Below are positions 37,480 to 48,561 of a DNA stretch of 64,000 nt, in pieces. A model generated the notes under the pieces. That model did no database searches, was not told the DNA's origin, and saw only the letters and a list, made by a program, of their open reading frames with translations. Position 1 is the first letter of the stretch. Every line of letters begins with the position of its first letter. The translations under genes and the position numbers were made by a program. Source of the stretch: Amycolatopsis tolypomycina (lineage in GTDB: Bacteria; Actinomycetota; Actinomycetes; Mycobacteriales; Pseudonocardiaceae); contig NZ_FNSO01000004.1 in assembly GCF_900105945.1 (NCBI RefSeq), forward strand, positions 3,906,001 through 3,970,000, read 5' to 3'.

Positions 37480-37504
37480 GTGCGTAGTGGCTACGGTGAT
37501 CGTC

Positions 37505-38284
37505 ATGGAACGCCTGCGCGATCGCCGAGTCCTGGTCACCGGTGCGGGTTCCGGCATCGGCCGGGCCACCACGCTGCGCTTGCTGGAGGAGGGAGCCCAG
37601 GTCGTCGGCACGGACGTGTCCGCGGAAGGACTGTCGGGCACCCAGGCGGCGGCTCCCCCGGGCCTGACGACGTTCACGATGGACGTGGCGGACGAATCGT
37701 CGGTGGATTCCGGGGTGAAGGCGGCGGTCGTCGCCCTCGGCGGCCTGGACGTCCTGGTCAACGCGGCGGGGATCCTGCTGGCATCGCACACGCACGAGAC
37801 GTCGCTGGAGTCGTGGAACCGGGTGCTGGCGGTGAACCTGACGGGCACGTTCCTGGTGACACGCGCGGCCCTCCCGGCCCTGCTGGAGTCGTCGGCGGGA
37901 GTGGTGGTCAACTTCAGTTCGACATCGGCCTCGTTCGCCCACCCGTACATGGCGGCGTACTCGGCGAGCAAAGGCGGGATCCAGGCGTTCACGCACGCCC
38001 TGGCGTTGGAGTACGGAAAGCGGGGCCTGCGCGCGGTCAGCATCGCCCCGGGAAGCGTGAAGAGCGGCATCACGGACTCGGCGGCGAGCTGGCTGCCGTC
38101 GGACGTGGACTTTTCGCTGTTCGGCCGGTTGCTGCCGATCCTGCCGACGGACCACACGACAGAGGTGGGCAACGCGGTGGCAGGCCCGGAGACGGTGGCG
38201 GGAGTGGTGGCAATGCTGGCCTCGGAGGACGGAAAGTTCATCACGGGCACAGAGATCCGCATCGACGGCGGCACGCACACGTGA
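37505..38284 (+). CDS. Short-chain dehydrogenase/reductase (SDR)
   Basis: 259 aa from the ATG at 37505. TACGGT at 37492-37497 ends seven bases before it, a leaderless-promoter spacing, so the longer frame from 37487 is unlikely. Classical SDR motifs: TGAGSGIG near 12-19 (cofactor binding), NAAG, catalytic Ser-Tyr-Lys (FSSTSAS..., YSASKGG, Tyr ~153, Lys ~157), and the PGSVKSG turn. Asp after the second strand (GTDVS) favours NAD over NADP. Substrate is unknown; it stands alone. Confidence 0.92.
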   Translation: MERLRDRRVLVTGAGSGIGRATTLRLLEEGAQVVGTDVSAEGLSGTQAAAPPGLTTFTMDVADESSVDSGVKAAVVALGGLDVLVNAAGILLASHTHETSLESWNRVLAVNLTGTFLVTRAALPALLESSAGVVVNFSSTSASFAHPYMAAYSASKGGIQAFTHALALEYGKRGLRAVSIAPGSVKSGITDSAASWLPSDVDFSLFGRLLPILPTDHTTEVGNAVAGPETVAGVVAMLASEDGKFITGTEIRIDGGTHT

Positions 38285-38299
38285 GAAGCCTGATCGATA

Positions 38300-38395
38300 T
38301 CTGTCCTTGACACCCGAGACCATCGACCGGAACGTGCACTCCCACCAGGTCTCGGCGCTCGCTCAGGACGGGTTCTGTCCTATATCCGCGAGACC
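38300..38395 (+). repeat. Direct repeats flanking a candidate promoter before the epoxide hydrolase
   Basis: TCTGTCCT-N7-CGAGACC occurs at 38300-38321 and again at 38374-38395, 74 bases apart. The first copy contains TTGACA (38307-38312), a consensus -35 box, followed 17 bases later by a poor -10 (GAACGT at 38330-38335). The second copy ends eight bases before the epoxide hydrolase ATG. Two matched sites about seven helical turns apart could bind a looping regulator. Only two copies, so still tentative. Confidence 0.4.
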
Positions 38396-38403
38396 GTGAC
38401 TCC

Positions 38404-39534
38404 ATGGATCCCTTCCACATCACCATCCCCCAGCAAGACCTCGACGAGCTCGACCACCGCCTCGCCCAGACGCGCTGGCCAGGCGAGCTACCGAACGCAA
38501 ACTGGGACTACGGCGTCAACGAGACCTACCTCAAGGACCTCGTCGACTACTGGCGGAACGGCTTCGACTGGCGAGCCCAGGAAGCCGCCCTCAACGAACA
38601 TCCCCAGTACACAACGACCATCGACAACCAGCGCATCCACTTCGTCCACGTGCGATCCCCGGAACCGAACGCCACTCCCCTCATCATCACCCACGGCTGG
38701 CCGAGCACCATCGCCGACTTCCGGGGCATTCTCGGGCCGCTCACCGACCCGCGAGCCCACGGTGGGGACCCGGCGGACGCCTTCCACGTCGTCGCGCCGT
38801 CCGTGCCCGGGTTCGCCTTCTCCGGACCGACCCGCGAACGCGGCTGGAACACCCGCCGCGTCGCGAAGGCCTGGGCCGAGCTCATGCGCCGGCTCGGTTA
38901 TGACCGCTATGGCGCCCACGGTGGCGACTTCGGCAGCATCGTCTCGCCCGAACTCGGCCGGCAAGCTGCGGAGGCGGTCACCGGTGTGCACCTCAACGCC
39001 GTCGCCAACGCCGGGGTGGCGACCGCTCCCGGCGATCTCGAACGACTGTCCGAAGAGGACCGGAAGAAAGCTCAGGAGAACGAACTCTGGTGGTACTCCC
39101 ACTCCGGCTACGCCACGCAGATGGCCACCCGGCCGCAGACCCTCGCCTACGCCCTCAACGACTCCCCAGCGGGGCAGCTCGCGTGGAACCTCGAGTGGTT
39201 CGTCGACTGGGATCCGGCCACCACCGGCCAGACCCCGGTGAGCCGGGACGCCCTCCTCACCAACGTGACGATCTTCTGGCTCACCGGCACCGCCGGGTCG
39301 GCCGCGCGCCTCTACCTGGAAGCCGGCCAGGACGGCTGGGGTGAACGGCCCGCACCCTCCGGTGTCCCGACCGCCATCGTGAACTTCCGCGGCGATCACG
39401 CCATTCGCGGCCTGGCCGAGCTGTCGAACACCGTGACGCGCTGGACCGAGTACGACACCGGTGGGCACTTCGCGTCGCTGCAGGCGCCCGACGTGCTCGT
39501 CCAGGACATCCGGGAGTTCTTCCGCGACCTCTAG
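38404..39534 (+). CDS. Epoxide hydrolase (EHN N-terminal domain, alpha/beta fold)
   Basis: 376 aa. The N-terminal EHN segment (FHITIPQQDLDELDHRLAQTRWPGE) is characteristic of microsomal-type epoxide hydrolases; the hydrolase core has oxyanion motif HGWP near 97, nucleophile Asp in HGGDFGS near 175 and catalytic His in GGHFASL near 354. It opens epoxides to diols. No ribosome site is clear before the ATG. The tail overlaps the convergent TetR gene by four bases. It has a paralogue at 59709-60836. Confidence 0.93.
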   Translation: MDPFHITIPQQDLDELDHRLAQTRWPGELPNANWDYGVNETYLKDLVDYWRNGFDWRAQEAALNEHPQYTTTIDNQRIHFVHVRSPEPNATPLIITHGWPSTIADFRGILGPLTDPRAHGGDPADAFHVVAPSVPGFAFSGPTRERGWNTRRVAKAWAELMRRLGYDRYGAHGGDFGSIVSPELGRQAAEAVTGVHLNAVANAGVATAPGDLERLSEEDRKKAQENELWWYSHSGYATQMATRPQTLAYALNDSPAGQLAWNLEWFVDWDPATTGQTPVSRDALLTNVTIFWLTGTAGSAARLYLEAGQDGWGERPAPSGVPTAIVNFRGDHAIRGLAELSNTVTRWTEYDTGGHFASLQAPDVLVQDIREFFRDL

Positions 39535-40127
39535 ACCCGTCGTCGGCGTTTGTCCACGGCGCCGTCGAGCAGCGGCCGCAGTTCCGCCACCACCGTGTCG
39601 AGGGGCGCGACGTCCTGGTGCGCCCGCGCCAGGACGATCGCGCCCTCCAAGGCACTCAGCATCAGCACGGCCAAGGATCCGCTGCGGGCCGGGGGCACGC
39701 CCAGCTGCTCGAGGGTCGCCGCGACCGGGCGCTGCCAGCCCTCGAACGCCTTGCCGACCGCCTCGCGCAGGTTGTCGCTGGTGGCCGCCGCGTCGGCGAC
39801 CGTCGCCACCAGGGGGCAGCCCGCGTCGAAGCCCGCCGTCGTGAACTCGTCGCGCCACTGGGTGGCCATGGCCTCGAACAGCGAACCGGGCGTCGGGTTC
39901 TCGAGCTTCGCCGCGACGCGCGCCACGCGCCGGGCCGCGTAGTCGCCGGCCCAGGTGACGGCCTCGGCGATCAGCTGGTTCTTACCGCCGGGAAAGTAGT
40001 GCTGCAGGGACCCCCGCGGGGCTTCGGCGTGGGCGACCACGTCCCGCATGCCGGTCGCCCCGACACCGTGGATCCGCACCAGCTGCGCGGCGCTGAGCAC
40101 CATCCGCTCGCGCGGTGTCCTCGTCAT
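39531..40127 (-). CDS. TetR/AcrR-family regulator (LmrA/YxaF type)
   Basis: 198 aa. HTH: RERMVLSAAQLVRIHGVGATGMRDVVAHAEAPRGSLQHYFPGGKNQL; C-terminal domain with GFDAGCPLVATVADAA as in the TetR_C_33 group (LmrA/YxaF). AAGGAGG six bases before the ATG fixes the start. A palindrome ATGAC-N4-GTCAT lies 14 bases upstream, and two further copies lie before the GNAT gene, making autoregulation very likely. The 5' part overlaps the end of the GNAT frame by 146 bases. Confidence 0.93.
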   Translation of the reverse strand: MTRTPRERMVLSAAQLVRIHGVGATGMRDVVAHAEAPRGSLQHYFPGGKNQLIAEAVTWAGDYAARRVARVAAKLENPTPGSLFEAMATQWRDEFTTAGFDAGCPLVATVADAAATSDNLREAVGKAFEGWQRPVAATLEQLGVPPARSGSLAVLMLSALEGAIVLARAHQDVAPLDTVVAELRPLLDGAVDKRRRRV

Positions 40128-40623
40128 CGGCTGCCTCCTTCATGACGTCCGTCATGGTAGCCCAGTCCGGGACGACCAGCGCGAAGTCGCGTTCGCCGCG
40201 TTCGTAGGACGGCACCGGACGGAACCCCTGGCCCAGCAGCAACGCCTCGGCGCCGGTGTTGCCGGCCTGGACGGTCGCCCGCACGGTCCAGCCCGCCCAG
40301 CGCCCGGACGCCCACAGCCACCGGCTCAGCGTGCTGCCGATCCCCTGCCGCTGCCACGCGTCGGCGACGAGGATCCCGATCTCCGCCTCCCCCGGCGTCT
40401 CCGAAACGAAGTTGAGCAGCCCCACCGGAGTGCCGCCGCGGAGAGCGAGCAGCGCGACGCCGTCCGGTGGCCCGGCGAGCAGGAACCGCTGGTAACGCTG
40501 GAAAACGTCGGCCGGACGGGCCGGTCCGCCCATCAGGAACCGGCGCCGGAGACTGTCCGGCGAGCAGGCGGCGACCAGCGTGGCCACCTGCGAGCGAGCC
40601 GCGACCTCTATGACAGTGGTCAT
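39982..40623 (-). CDS. GNAT-family N-acetyltransferase
   Basis: About 213 aa from the ATG at 40623 (GGGGAC upstream); ATG 40632 is possible. The acetyl-CoA-binding region is AEIGILVADAWQRQGIGSTLSRWLWASG (RQGIGS = Q/RxxGxG/A), followed by VQAGNTGAEALLLGQGFRPV, the usual GNAT end at ~160. The last ~55 residues overlap the tetR gene on the same strand in another frame and are Arg/Ala-rich, so they may be non-functional extension after loss of an earlier stop. Acceptor substrate unknown. Confidence 0.78.
   Translation of the reverse strand: MTTVIEVAARSQVATLVAACSPDSLRRRFLMGGPARPADVFQRYQRFLLAGPPDGVALLALRGGTPVGLLNFVSETPGEAEIGILVADAWQRQGIGSTLSRWLWASGRWAGWTVRATVQAGNTGAEALLLGQGFRPVPSYERGERDFALVVPDWATMTDVMKEAADDEDTARADGAQRRAAGADPRCRGDRHAGRGRPRRSPAGVPAALLSRR
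40142..40155. promoter_or_regulatory. Operator ATGAC-N4-GTCAT, copy 1 (before tetR)
   Basis: CATGAC-GTCC-GTCATG, arms of six bases, directly upstream of the tetR ribosome site and inside the GNAT reading frame. A repressor here would block read-through from the GNAT promoter or a promoter for tetR itself. Confidence 0.7.
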
Positions 40624-40625
40624 AG
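40608..40625. promoter_or_regulatory. Operator ATGAC-N4-GTCAT, copy 2 (over GNAT start)
   Basis: CTATGACAGTGGTCATAG, a perfect palindrome with seven-base arms and a four-base centre. It covers the ATG at 40621-40623 on the minus strand, a strong position for repression of the GNAT-tetR unit. Confidence 0.75.
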
Positions 40626-40658
40626 TCCCCATGAGACCACAGCCGCGCGGAAAACACC

Positions 40659-40672
40659 ATGACCGGCGTCAT
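40659..40672. promoter_or_regulatory. Operator ATGAC-N4-GTCAT, copy 3 (GNAT/membrane-gene gap)
   Basis: ATGAC-CGGC-GTCAT, in the gap between the divergent GNAT gene and the two-TM protein gene. Its centre is about 49 bases from that of copy 2. It may extend the control to the plus-strand gene at 40747. Confidence 0.7.
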
Positions 40673-40746
40673 AGCCGACCGTGGCGGTTCACGCCACGGG
40701 CACGCGGGTACGTTGCCGTGGCCCCCACCGCGAAAGGCAGCCGACG

Positions 40747-41346
40747 ATGCAGCTCTACGCCGAACGGCCGATCCGCCGCACCGCCCAGCTCGTCAGCGAC
40801 CTGCTGGCCGTGCTGCTCGTCGTCCTGGCGGTCTGGCTCGGGACCTCGGTGTACGACGAGGTGATGAAGCTGCGGGCCCCCGGCGACGGGCTGGTCGACG
40901 CCGGCACCGGCCTGCGCGGCACCTTCGACTCCGCGGCGAACTCCGCCGACAAGATCCCGCTCGTCGGGGACGCGCTGGCCCGGGCCCTGCACAGCGGTTC
41001 GGACGTCGGGACCAAGCTCACCGACGCCGGCCGCTGGCAGATCGACGCCGTCGAGAACCTGGCGTGGTGGCTGGCGGCGATCATCATCGCGCTGCCGGTC
41101 CTCGCCCTGGCCCTCACCTGGCTGCCGCTGCGCTGGAACTTCACCCGCCGCGCCACCGCGGCCGCGCACCTGCGGACCCTGGGCGACGAAGGGCGCGACC
41201 TGCTCGCGCTGCGGGCCCTCGCCACGCAGCCGCTGCGGCGCCTGGCTGCGGTGGACCAGGCGGCGACCGGCTGGCGGGAGCGCGACCGGGACGTCATCGA
41301 CAAGCTCGCCGGGTACGAGCTGGCCCGGCACGGCCTCGCCCCGTGA
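40747..41346 (+). CDS. Two-TM hypothetical membrane protein
   Basis: 199 aa from the ATG at 40747. Two membrane helices: ~14-34 (LVSDLLAVLLVVLAVWLGTSV) and ~105-127 (LAWWLAAIIIALPVLALALTWL), with a ~70-residue loop containing several Gly/Asp repeats between and a charged helical C-terminus. Proteins of this layout are common and unnamed in Amycolatopsis-like genomes. Divergent from the GNAT gene; the third TetR operator lies upstream. Confidence 0.75.
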   Translation: MQLYAERPIRRTAQLVSDLLAVLLVVLAVWLGTSVYDEVMKLRAPGDGLVDAGTGLRGTFDSAANSADKIPLVGDALARALHSGSDVGTKLTDAGRWQIDAVENLAWWLAAIIIALPVLALALTWLPLRWNFTRRATAAAHLRTLGDEGRDLLALRALATQPLRRLAAVDQAATGWRERDRDVIDKLAGYELARHGLAP

Positions 41347-41349
41347 GCC

Positions 41350-41394
41350 GGAGGTCTCCCCGCCGGGGCTCAGGACACCGGCGGGAAGACCTCC
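41350..41394. terminator. Bidirectional hairpin terminator
   Basis: Arms GGAGGTCT-C-CCCGCCGG (41350-41366) and CCGGCGGG-A-AGACCTCC (41378-41394) form a 17-position stem with one C/A mismatch and an 11-base loop. It lies between the convergent ends of the two-TM gene and the chaperonin gene, so it can end both transcripts. There is no U-tract, as is common in high-GC actinobacteria. Confidence 0.8.
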
Positions 41395-41422
41395 TCACTC
41401 CGCAGGCTGACGGACGTGGGAC

Positions 41423-44830
<3,408 letters not shown>

Positions 44831-44834
<4 letters not shown>

Positions 44835-45868
44835 GAGTTCGGCACGCCGACGGGCTCGACGTTCTCCGGATCCTTCAACCGAAGCTCTTCCGGTACGTCG
44901 ATGCCGTAGAGGCGGGCGGCGTTCAGCCCGAGGATCTTCTTCTTCTGGTCGACGGTCAGCGGCGCGAAGTCCGACAGCTCTTCGTCATCCGGCATGTTCC
45001 AGTCGACGAAGCCCTCGACCTGTCACTTCGGCTCCCAGATCGCGTAGTCCGCGCCGAAGATGAGCTTGTCCTCGCCGAGCCAGAACATCAGCTCGCCCAT
45101 GACCTTGGCGAAGAACTTCGGCCGGGCGTGCATCAGGCCGCCGACCACGACGGCGAGGCCCGCGTAGACGTTGCGCTCCTGGGTGGCCATGAAGCAGAAG
45201 TCCTCGATGCGCGGCAGGCCGACGTGCTCGACGATGAAGTTGAGGCCCTGGAAACTGGTCGCCACCTGGTCCACATCGGACACGTCGAAGGCGTCCTTGT
45301 CCAGCGGCCAGATCGTCGGTCCCTTGTGGATGTGGATGTTGGTGACGCCCAGCTCTTCGCACTTCTCCAGGTAGCGCGCCGCCGCCGGGTCCTTCAGGCT
45401 CCAGCCGCGGGAGTCACCCCGCCACTCGGCCGTGTAGAGCTTGACGCCCTTGCAGTTGTAGCGCTTGACGCGTTCCTCGAAGGCCTTCATCCCCGCTTCG
45501 CCTTCGCGCGGGTCGAAGGTCGTGTTGACGAGGAACTTGTCCGGGTGCTTCTCGGCCAGCGCGCCGTCGTTCTCGGTGGTGTTGAAGCCCGTCTTGTACC
45601 ACTGCCGCAGGTTGGTCGGCTGGAAGATGGCCTTGTCGACGTGCCCGACCTCGAACAGGTCGTGCATCATCAGTTCCTCGGAGTACTTCTGGAACCGGTC
45701 GAGCGGCCAGTGCGTCTCCTGCGGGCCGAGCCCCTGGTAGGCGTGGAAGCACTCGATCCAGCCCTTGGCGTATTCCTCCTGGCCCGCCACCCAGTTCTCC
45801 GGGCTCGCGTCCCAGAAGTGGGTGTGGGCGTCCACCACGAAATACTTCTCGCCGTCTTTTTCGTACAT
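44831..45868 (-). pseudogene. Amidohydrolase of prm cluster, interrupted by in-frame TGA
   Basis: The frame from ATG 45868 encodes an amidohydrolase-2 family enzyme: HxH in VDAHTHFWD, later His in NIHIHKG and VEHVG and Asp in FGADYAIWEP. A TGA at codon 282 (45023-45025) stops it after AIWEPK. The same frame then continues with clear protein sequence (QVEGFVDWNMPDDEELSDF... KKKILGLNAARLYG...VEPVGVPNS) and ends at TGA 44831-44833, which overlaps the next gene's ATG exactly as other genes of this operon do. A single base (TGG to TGA) explains it. The truncated 281-aa product keeps all metal ligands. Sequencing error is possible. Confidence 0.85.
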
Positions 45869-45902
45869 GGTTGATCCTCCTGAGCGGGATCGAGTGCTTC
45901 GC

Positions 45903-46274
45903 TTACTTGATCGGCTTGAGGTCGAAGTCGAGGTATTCCGCCGCGTCTTCGGGGTTGGCGAACATGATCGTGCGGTCGTCCTCGTGGATCATCCGCCCGT
46001 AGTGGGTGGACATGCTCTCCTCGAACTCGGCCGCGGTGAACCAGCCCTCTTCCTCGCCGGCGGCCTCGTCGACCTCGGCGTAGACGACCTCCATCCGGCC
46101 GACGGCGTCGACCCGGATCATCGAGGGCAGCGGCGTGATGGTGACGTTGTCCTTCGTTCCCATCACTTCCGCGATGATCGCGCCCACCTGGTTGTTCATC
46201 AGGGTGAAGCCGCACATGTTGGACGCGGTGTTGTCGGCCTTGAACGGGCTTTCCGCGGTCTTGAAGACAGTCAC
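45903..46274 (-). CDS. prmD: Monooxygenase coupling/effector protein (MmoB/DmpM family)
   Basis: 123 aa from the GTG at 46274, overlapping the stop of the beta-subunit gene (GTGA). Typical MmoB/DmpM: NNQVGAIIAEVMGTKDNVTITPLPSMIRVDAVGRMEV. It has no metal or cofactor; it binds the hydroxylase and gates oxygen reactivity and substrate access. Gene order alpha-reductase-beta-coupling matches prmABCD/mimABCD. Confidence 0.94.
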   Translation of the reverse strand: MTVFKTAESPFKADNTASNMCGFTLMNNQVGAIIAEVMGTKDNVTITPLPSMIRVDAVGRMEVVYAEVDEAAGEEEGWFTAAEFEESMSTHYGRMIHEDDRTIMFANPEDAAEYLDFDLKPIK

Positions 46275-47440
46275 TGGCCCAGCTCCTCGGGTGCCTTGAG
46301 GCCCAGTTCGGACAGGATGCCGGCGAACCGGCTCTTCACGCGGTCGAGGCCGTCCTCGAACCGGATCGGCTTGGCGTCGGGCTGCGACCACAGCGGCTGC
46401 AGTGTCCGGGCGGCCGCGATGCACCGCGGCACCCAGTCCTCGAGCCACTTCTGCAGCAGCGCCTTGTTGTGGCCGGCGAACTCCTTGTCGTTGATCAGCA
46501 GGTGGAACAGCGGTTTCGTGTAGCGGAGGTCGCGTTCGGAGAAGTCGAACTCCTCGGCGCCGATCAGGGTCGGGGTGACGAAGTCGCCGTTGGCGGGCGC
46601 GGCCTGCTGGACCAGGTTGCTGCGGAACAGCTCGCCCACGAGGGGTTCGAAGACGACGTTCGCGGCGAAGACCGCCTCGCACCAGTCCCAGATCCCGGTC
46701 AGCTGCTCGGCGGTCTCCCGCACGCCCTGCCAGGCCGGGTCTTCGTTCCAGGTGGACAGGTGGGCGGTGCCGTCGAAGCCCTCGATCTCCTCGGTGAGCG
46801 TGAGGTTGTACAACGCCAGGTCCTGGGCCGCGCGGATCCGGTGCATGCTGTTCACCGAGATGGCGTTGTTGTGCATGTTCGTCGGGGCACGCCGGTTGGC
46901 GTTGGTGAACAAGTACAGCCCCAGGCCGTGGTCGACGTGCATCCAGGCGCCGACGTGCTTGGCGACGAAGTCGACCCAGTTGCGGTTCCACTGCTCGAAC
47001 GCCTTGGCCTGGCGGGCGGCGTCGATGTTCTGGTTGAGCTGGCGGACGACGTTCGCGTTGTACCGGTAGAGCGTGAGCTCCCATTCCTCGTTGGGGTCGC
47101 GGAACTCGTGCCAGCCGTGGGCCGGCCAGTCGTAGCCCTGACCGCCGGAGCCCGGGCCGCGTTCGGGCAGCGGCCGGTCGGAGCCCCACGCCTTCAGCGC
47201 CGTCCATTCCAGGGGGTAGCCGCCCTGGCCGTCGGCGAAGGCGTAGAGCCAGCCCTGGGACAGGTAGTGCCGCGGGTCGGGCTGGACCTCGACGGTGACG
47301 TCCTCGTAGTGGCTCTGCTTGCGCTTGGCCGGGGTGAAGTAGTTGTACTGGCGGGCGGTGGAGTCGGGGAAGACCTTCGCGCCCGCCTCGGCGTCGGTGA
47401 ACGCCGGCTTCGGCACGCTGCGTTCGGAAGTGGCTGTCAT
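46271..47440 (-). CDS. prmC: Diiron monooxygenase hydroxylase beta (small) subunit
   Basis: 389 aa, similar in length to PrmC/MimC. Ferritin-like helical protein without the iron ligands: ARQYNYFTPAKRKQSHYEDVTVEVQPDPRHYLSQGW, VDHGLGLYLFTNANR, NSMHRIRAAQDLALYNLTL. It stabilises the hydroxylase (alpha-beta)2 complex. Starts 8 bases after the reductase stop and overlaps the coupling-protein gene. Confidence 0.94.
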   Translation of the reverse strand: MTATSERSVPKPAFTDAEAGAKVFPDSTARQYNYFTPAKRKQSHYEDVTVEVQPDPRHYLSQGWLYAFADGQGGYPLEWTALKAWGSDRPLPERGPGSGGQGYDWPAHGWHEFRDPNEEWELTLYRYNANVVRQLNQNIDAARQAKAFEQWNRNWVDFVAKHVGAWMHVDHGLGLYLFTNANRRAPTNMHNNAISVNSMHRIRAAQDLALYNLTLTEEIEGFDGTAHLSTWNEDPAWQGVRETAEQLTGIWDWCEAVFAANVVFEPLVGELFRSNLVQQAAPANGDFVTPTLIGAEEFDFSERDLRYTKPLFHLLINDKEFAGHNKALLQKWLEDWVPRCIAAARTLQPLWSQPDAKPIRFEDGLDRVKSRFAGILSELGLKAPEELGQ

Positions 47441-47448
47441 GGGTTTTC

Positions 47449-48477
47449 CTACCCTTCGCCCGTGGTGGTGAACTTGTCGTAGAAGACGCGCTTGCCGTCG
47501 ACGCCGAGCGCGGGCAGCAGCTCCAGCGCCGCCTCGACCATCGGCGGTGGCCCGCAGACGTAGGCGTCGGCGCCCGTGAGGTCGACGCCGGCCCGGCGCA
47601 GGACGTCGGTGACGAAGCCGGTTTCGCCGGTCCAGTCGTCGTCACCCGGCTCGGACAGCGCGGGGACGTACCGGAAGCCCGGGAGTTTCTCCTCCAGCGC
47701 CCGCAGCTCGGCCTCGAAGCAGAGGTCGTGCCGGCGGCGGGCGCCGTAGTAGAAGACGGCCTTCCGGTCGATCCCACGCTCGGCCATCGACCGCAGCAGC
47801 GACAGGATCGGCGCCATCCCGGCCCCGCCGCCGACGAAGACGAGGTCCGCGCCCGGGTTGTCGCGGAGGGTGAACACCCCGAACGGGCCGGTCACCCGGA
47901 GCCGGTCGCCGACCGCGACTTCGGTGGACAGGAACCGGGAGAACAACCCGTCGGGGTAGATCTTGACGACGAACTCCAGCAAGCCGTCGCGCGCCGAGGT
48001 GTTGGCCATCGAGAACGACCGCGTCTCCTCGGTGCCCGGGACCGCGAAGTCCAGGTACTGGCCGGGGAAGAACTTCAGGTCGCCGTCCAGCCGGACCACG
48101 AGGTGCCGCAGGTCGTGGGTCACCGGATCGTTCGCCACGACCTCGACCGTGGCCTCCTGGATCGGCAGGCCGGACTGGATCATCTCCTCGTCGTAGTTGA
48201 GCAGCTCGATCGTCAGGTCTTCGTAGGCGTGGGCCCGGCACAGCAGCGTGAAGCCTTCCTCTTTTTCGTAGTCGGGAAGCGCGAAGGTCGAGTACCGGTC
48301 GTGTTCGACGTCGTCGCCGTCGAGGAGGAACGACTTGCAGGCCGCGCACTGTCCTTCCTTGCAGCCGTGCATGAGCATGACGCCCTGCTCGGCGGCGGCG
48401 CGCAGGATCGTCTGGTCCTCGGCGACGTCGATCTCGATCCCGACCGGCTCGAACCGGACCCGATGCTTCTCCGCCAT
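47449..48477 (-). CDS. prmB: Monooxygenase NADH reductase, 2Fe-2S/FAD
   Basis: 342 aa. N-terminal plant-type [2Fe-2S] ferredoxin: CKEGQCAACKS and a final Cys in TLLCRAH; then FAD-binding RSFSMAN with GQYLDF, and NAD-binding VGGGAGMAPILSLLR and VCGPPPMVEAA. It passes electrons from NADH to the diiron hydroxylase. It is separated from the alpha-subunit gene by 84 bases holding two strong palindromes, the only large gap in the core operon. Confidence 0.95.
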   Translation of the reverse strand: MAEKHRVRFEPVGIEIDVAEDQTILRAAAEQGVMLMHGCKEGQCAACKSFLLDGDDVEHDRYSTFALPDYEKEEGFTLLCRAHAYEDLTIELLNYDEEMIQSGLPIQEATVEVVANDPVTHDLRHLVVRLDGDLKFFPGQYLDFAVPGTEETRSFSMANTSARDGLLEFVVKIYPDGLFSRFLSTEVAVGDRLRVTGPFGVFTLRDNPGADLVFVGGGAGMAPILSLLRSMAERGIDRKAVFYYGARRRHDLCFEAELRALEEKLPGFRYVPALSEPGDDDWTGETGFVTDVLRRAGVDLTGADAYVCGPPPMVEAALELLPALGVDGKRVFYDKFTTTGEG

Positions 48478-48491
48478 CCCCGCCCCAATCC

Positions 48492-48550
48492 GGCACTTTC
48501 ACGTGAAAGTGCCTACCTGGGGGCGGCACTTTCACGTGAAAGTGCCGCCC
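48492..48550. repeat. Two copies of a long perfect palindrome inside the prm operon
   Basis: Half-site GGCACTTTCAC with its exact inverse forms a 22-bp palindrome at 48492-48513 and again at 48525-48546; centres are 33 bases apart. The second extends to a perfect 30-bp palindrome (48521-48550). They fill the gap between the alpha-subunit and reductase genes. As RNA each would form an 11-15-bp hairpin with a tight loop, suggesting attenuation, or a stem protecting the alpha-subunit message. The same sequence may be a dispersed repeat in this genus. Confidence 0.85.
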
Positions 48551-48561
48551 CTGTGGTCTCG

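Noticed and set aside
45023..45025. Selenocysteine at the in-frame TGA
   Set aside because: The position fits Trp, no SECIS-type hairpin or sel genes are visible, and the family has no Sec/Cys at this place as far as I know.
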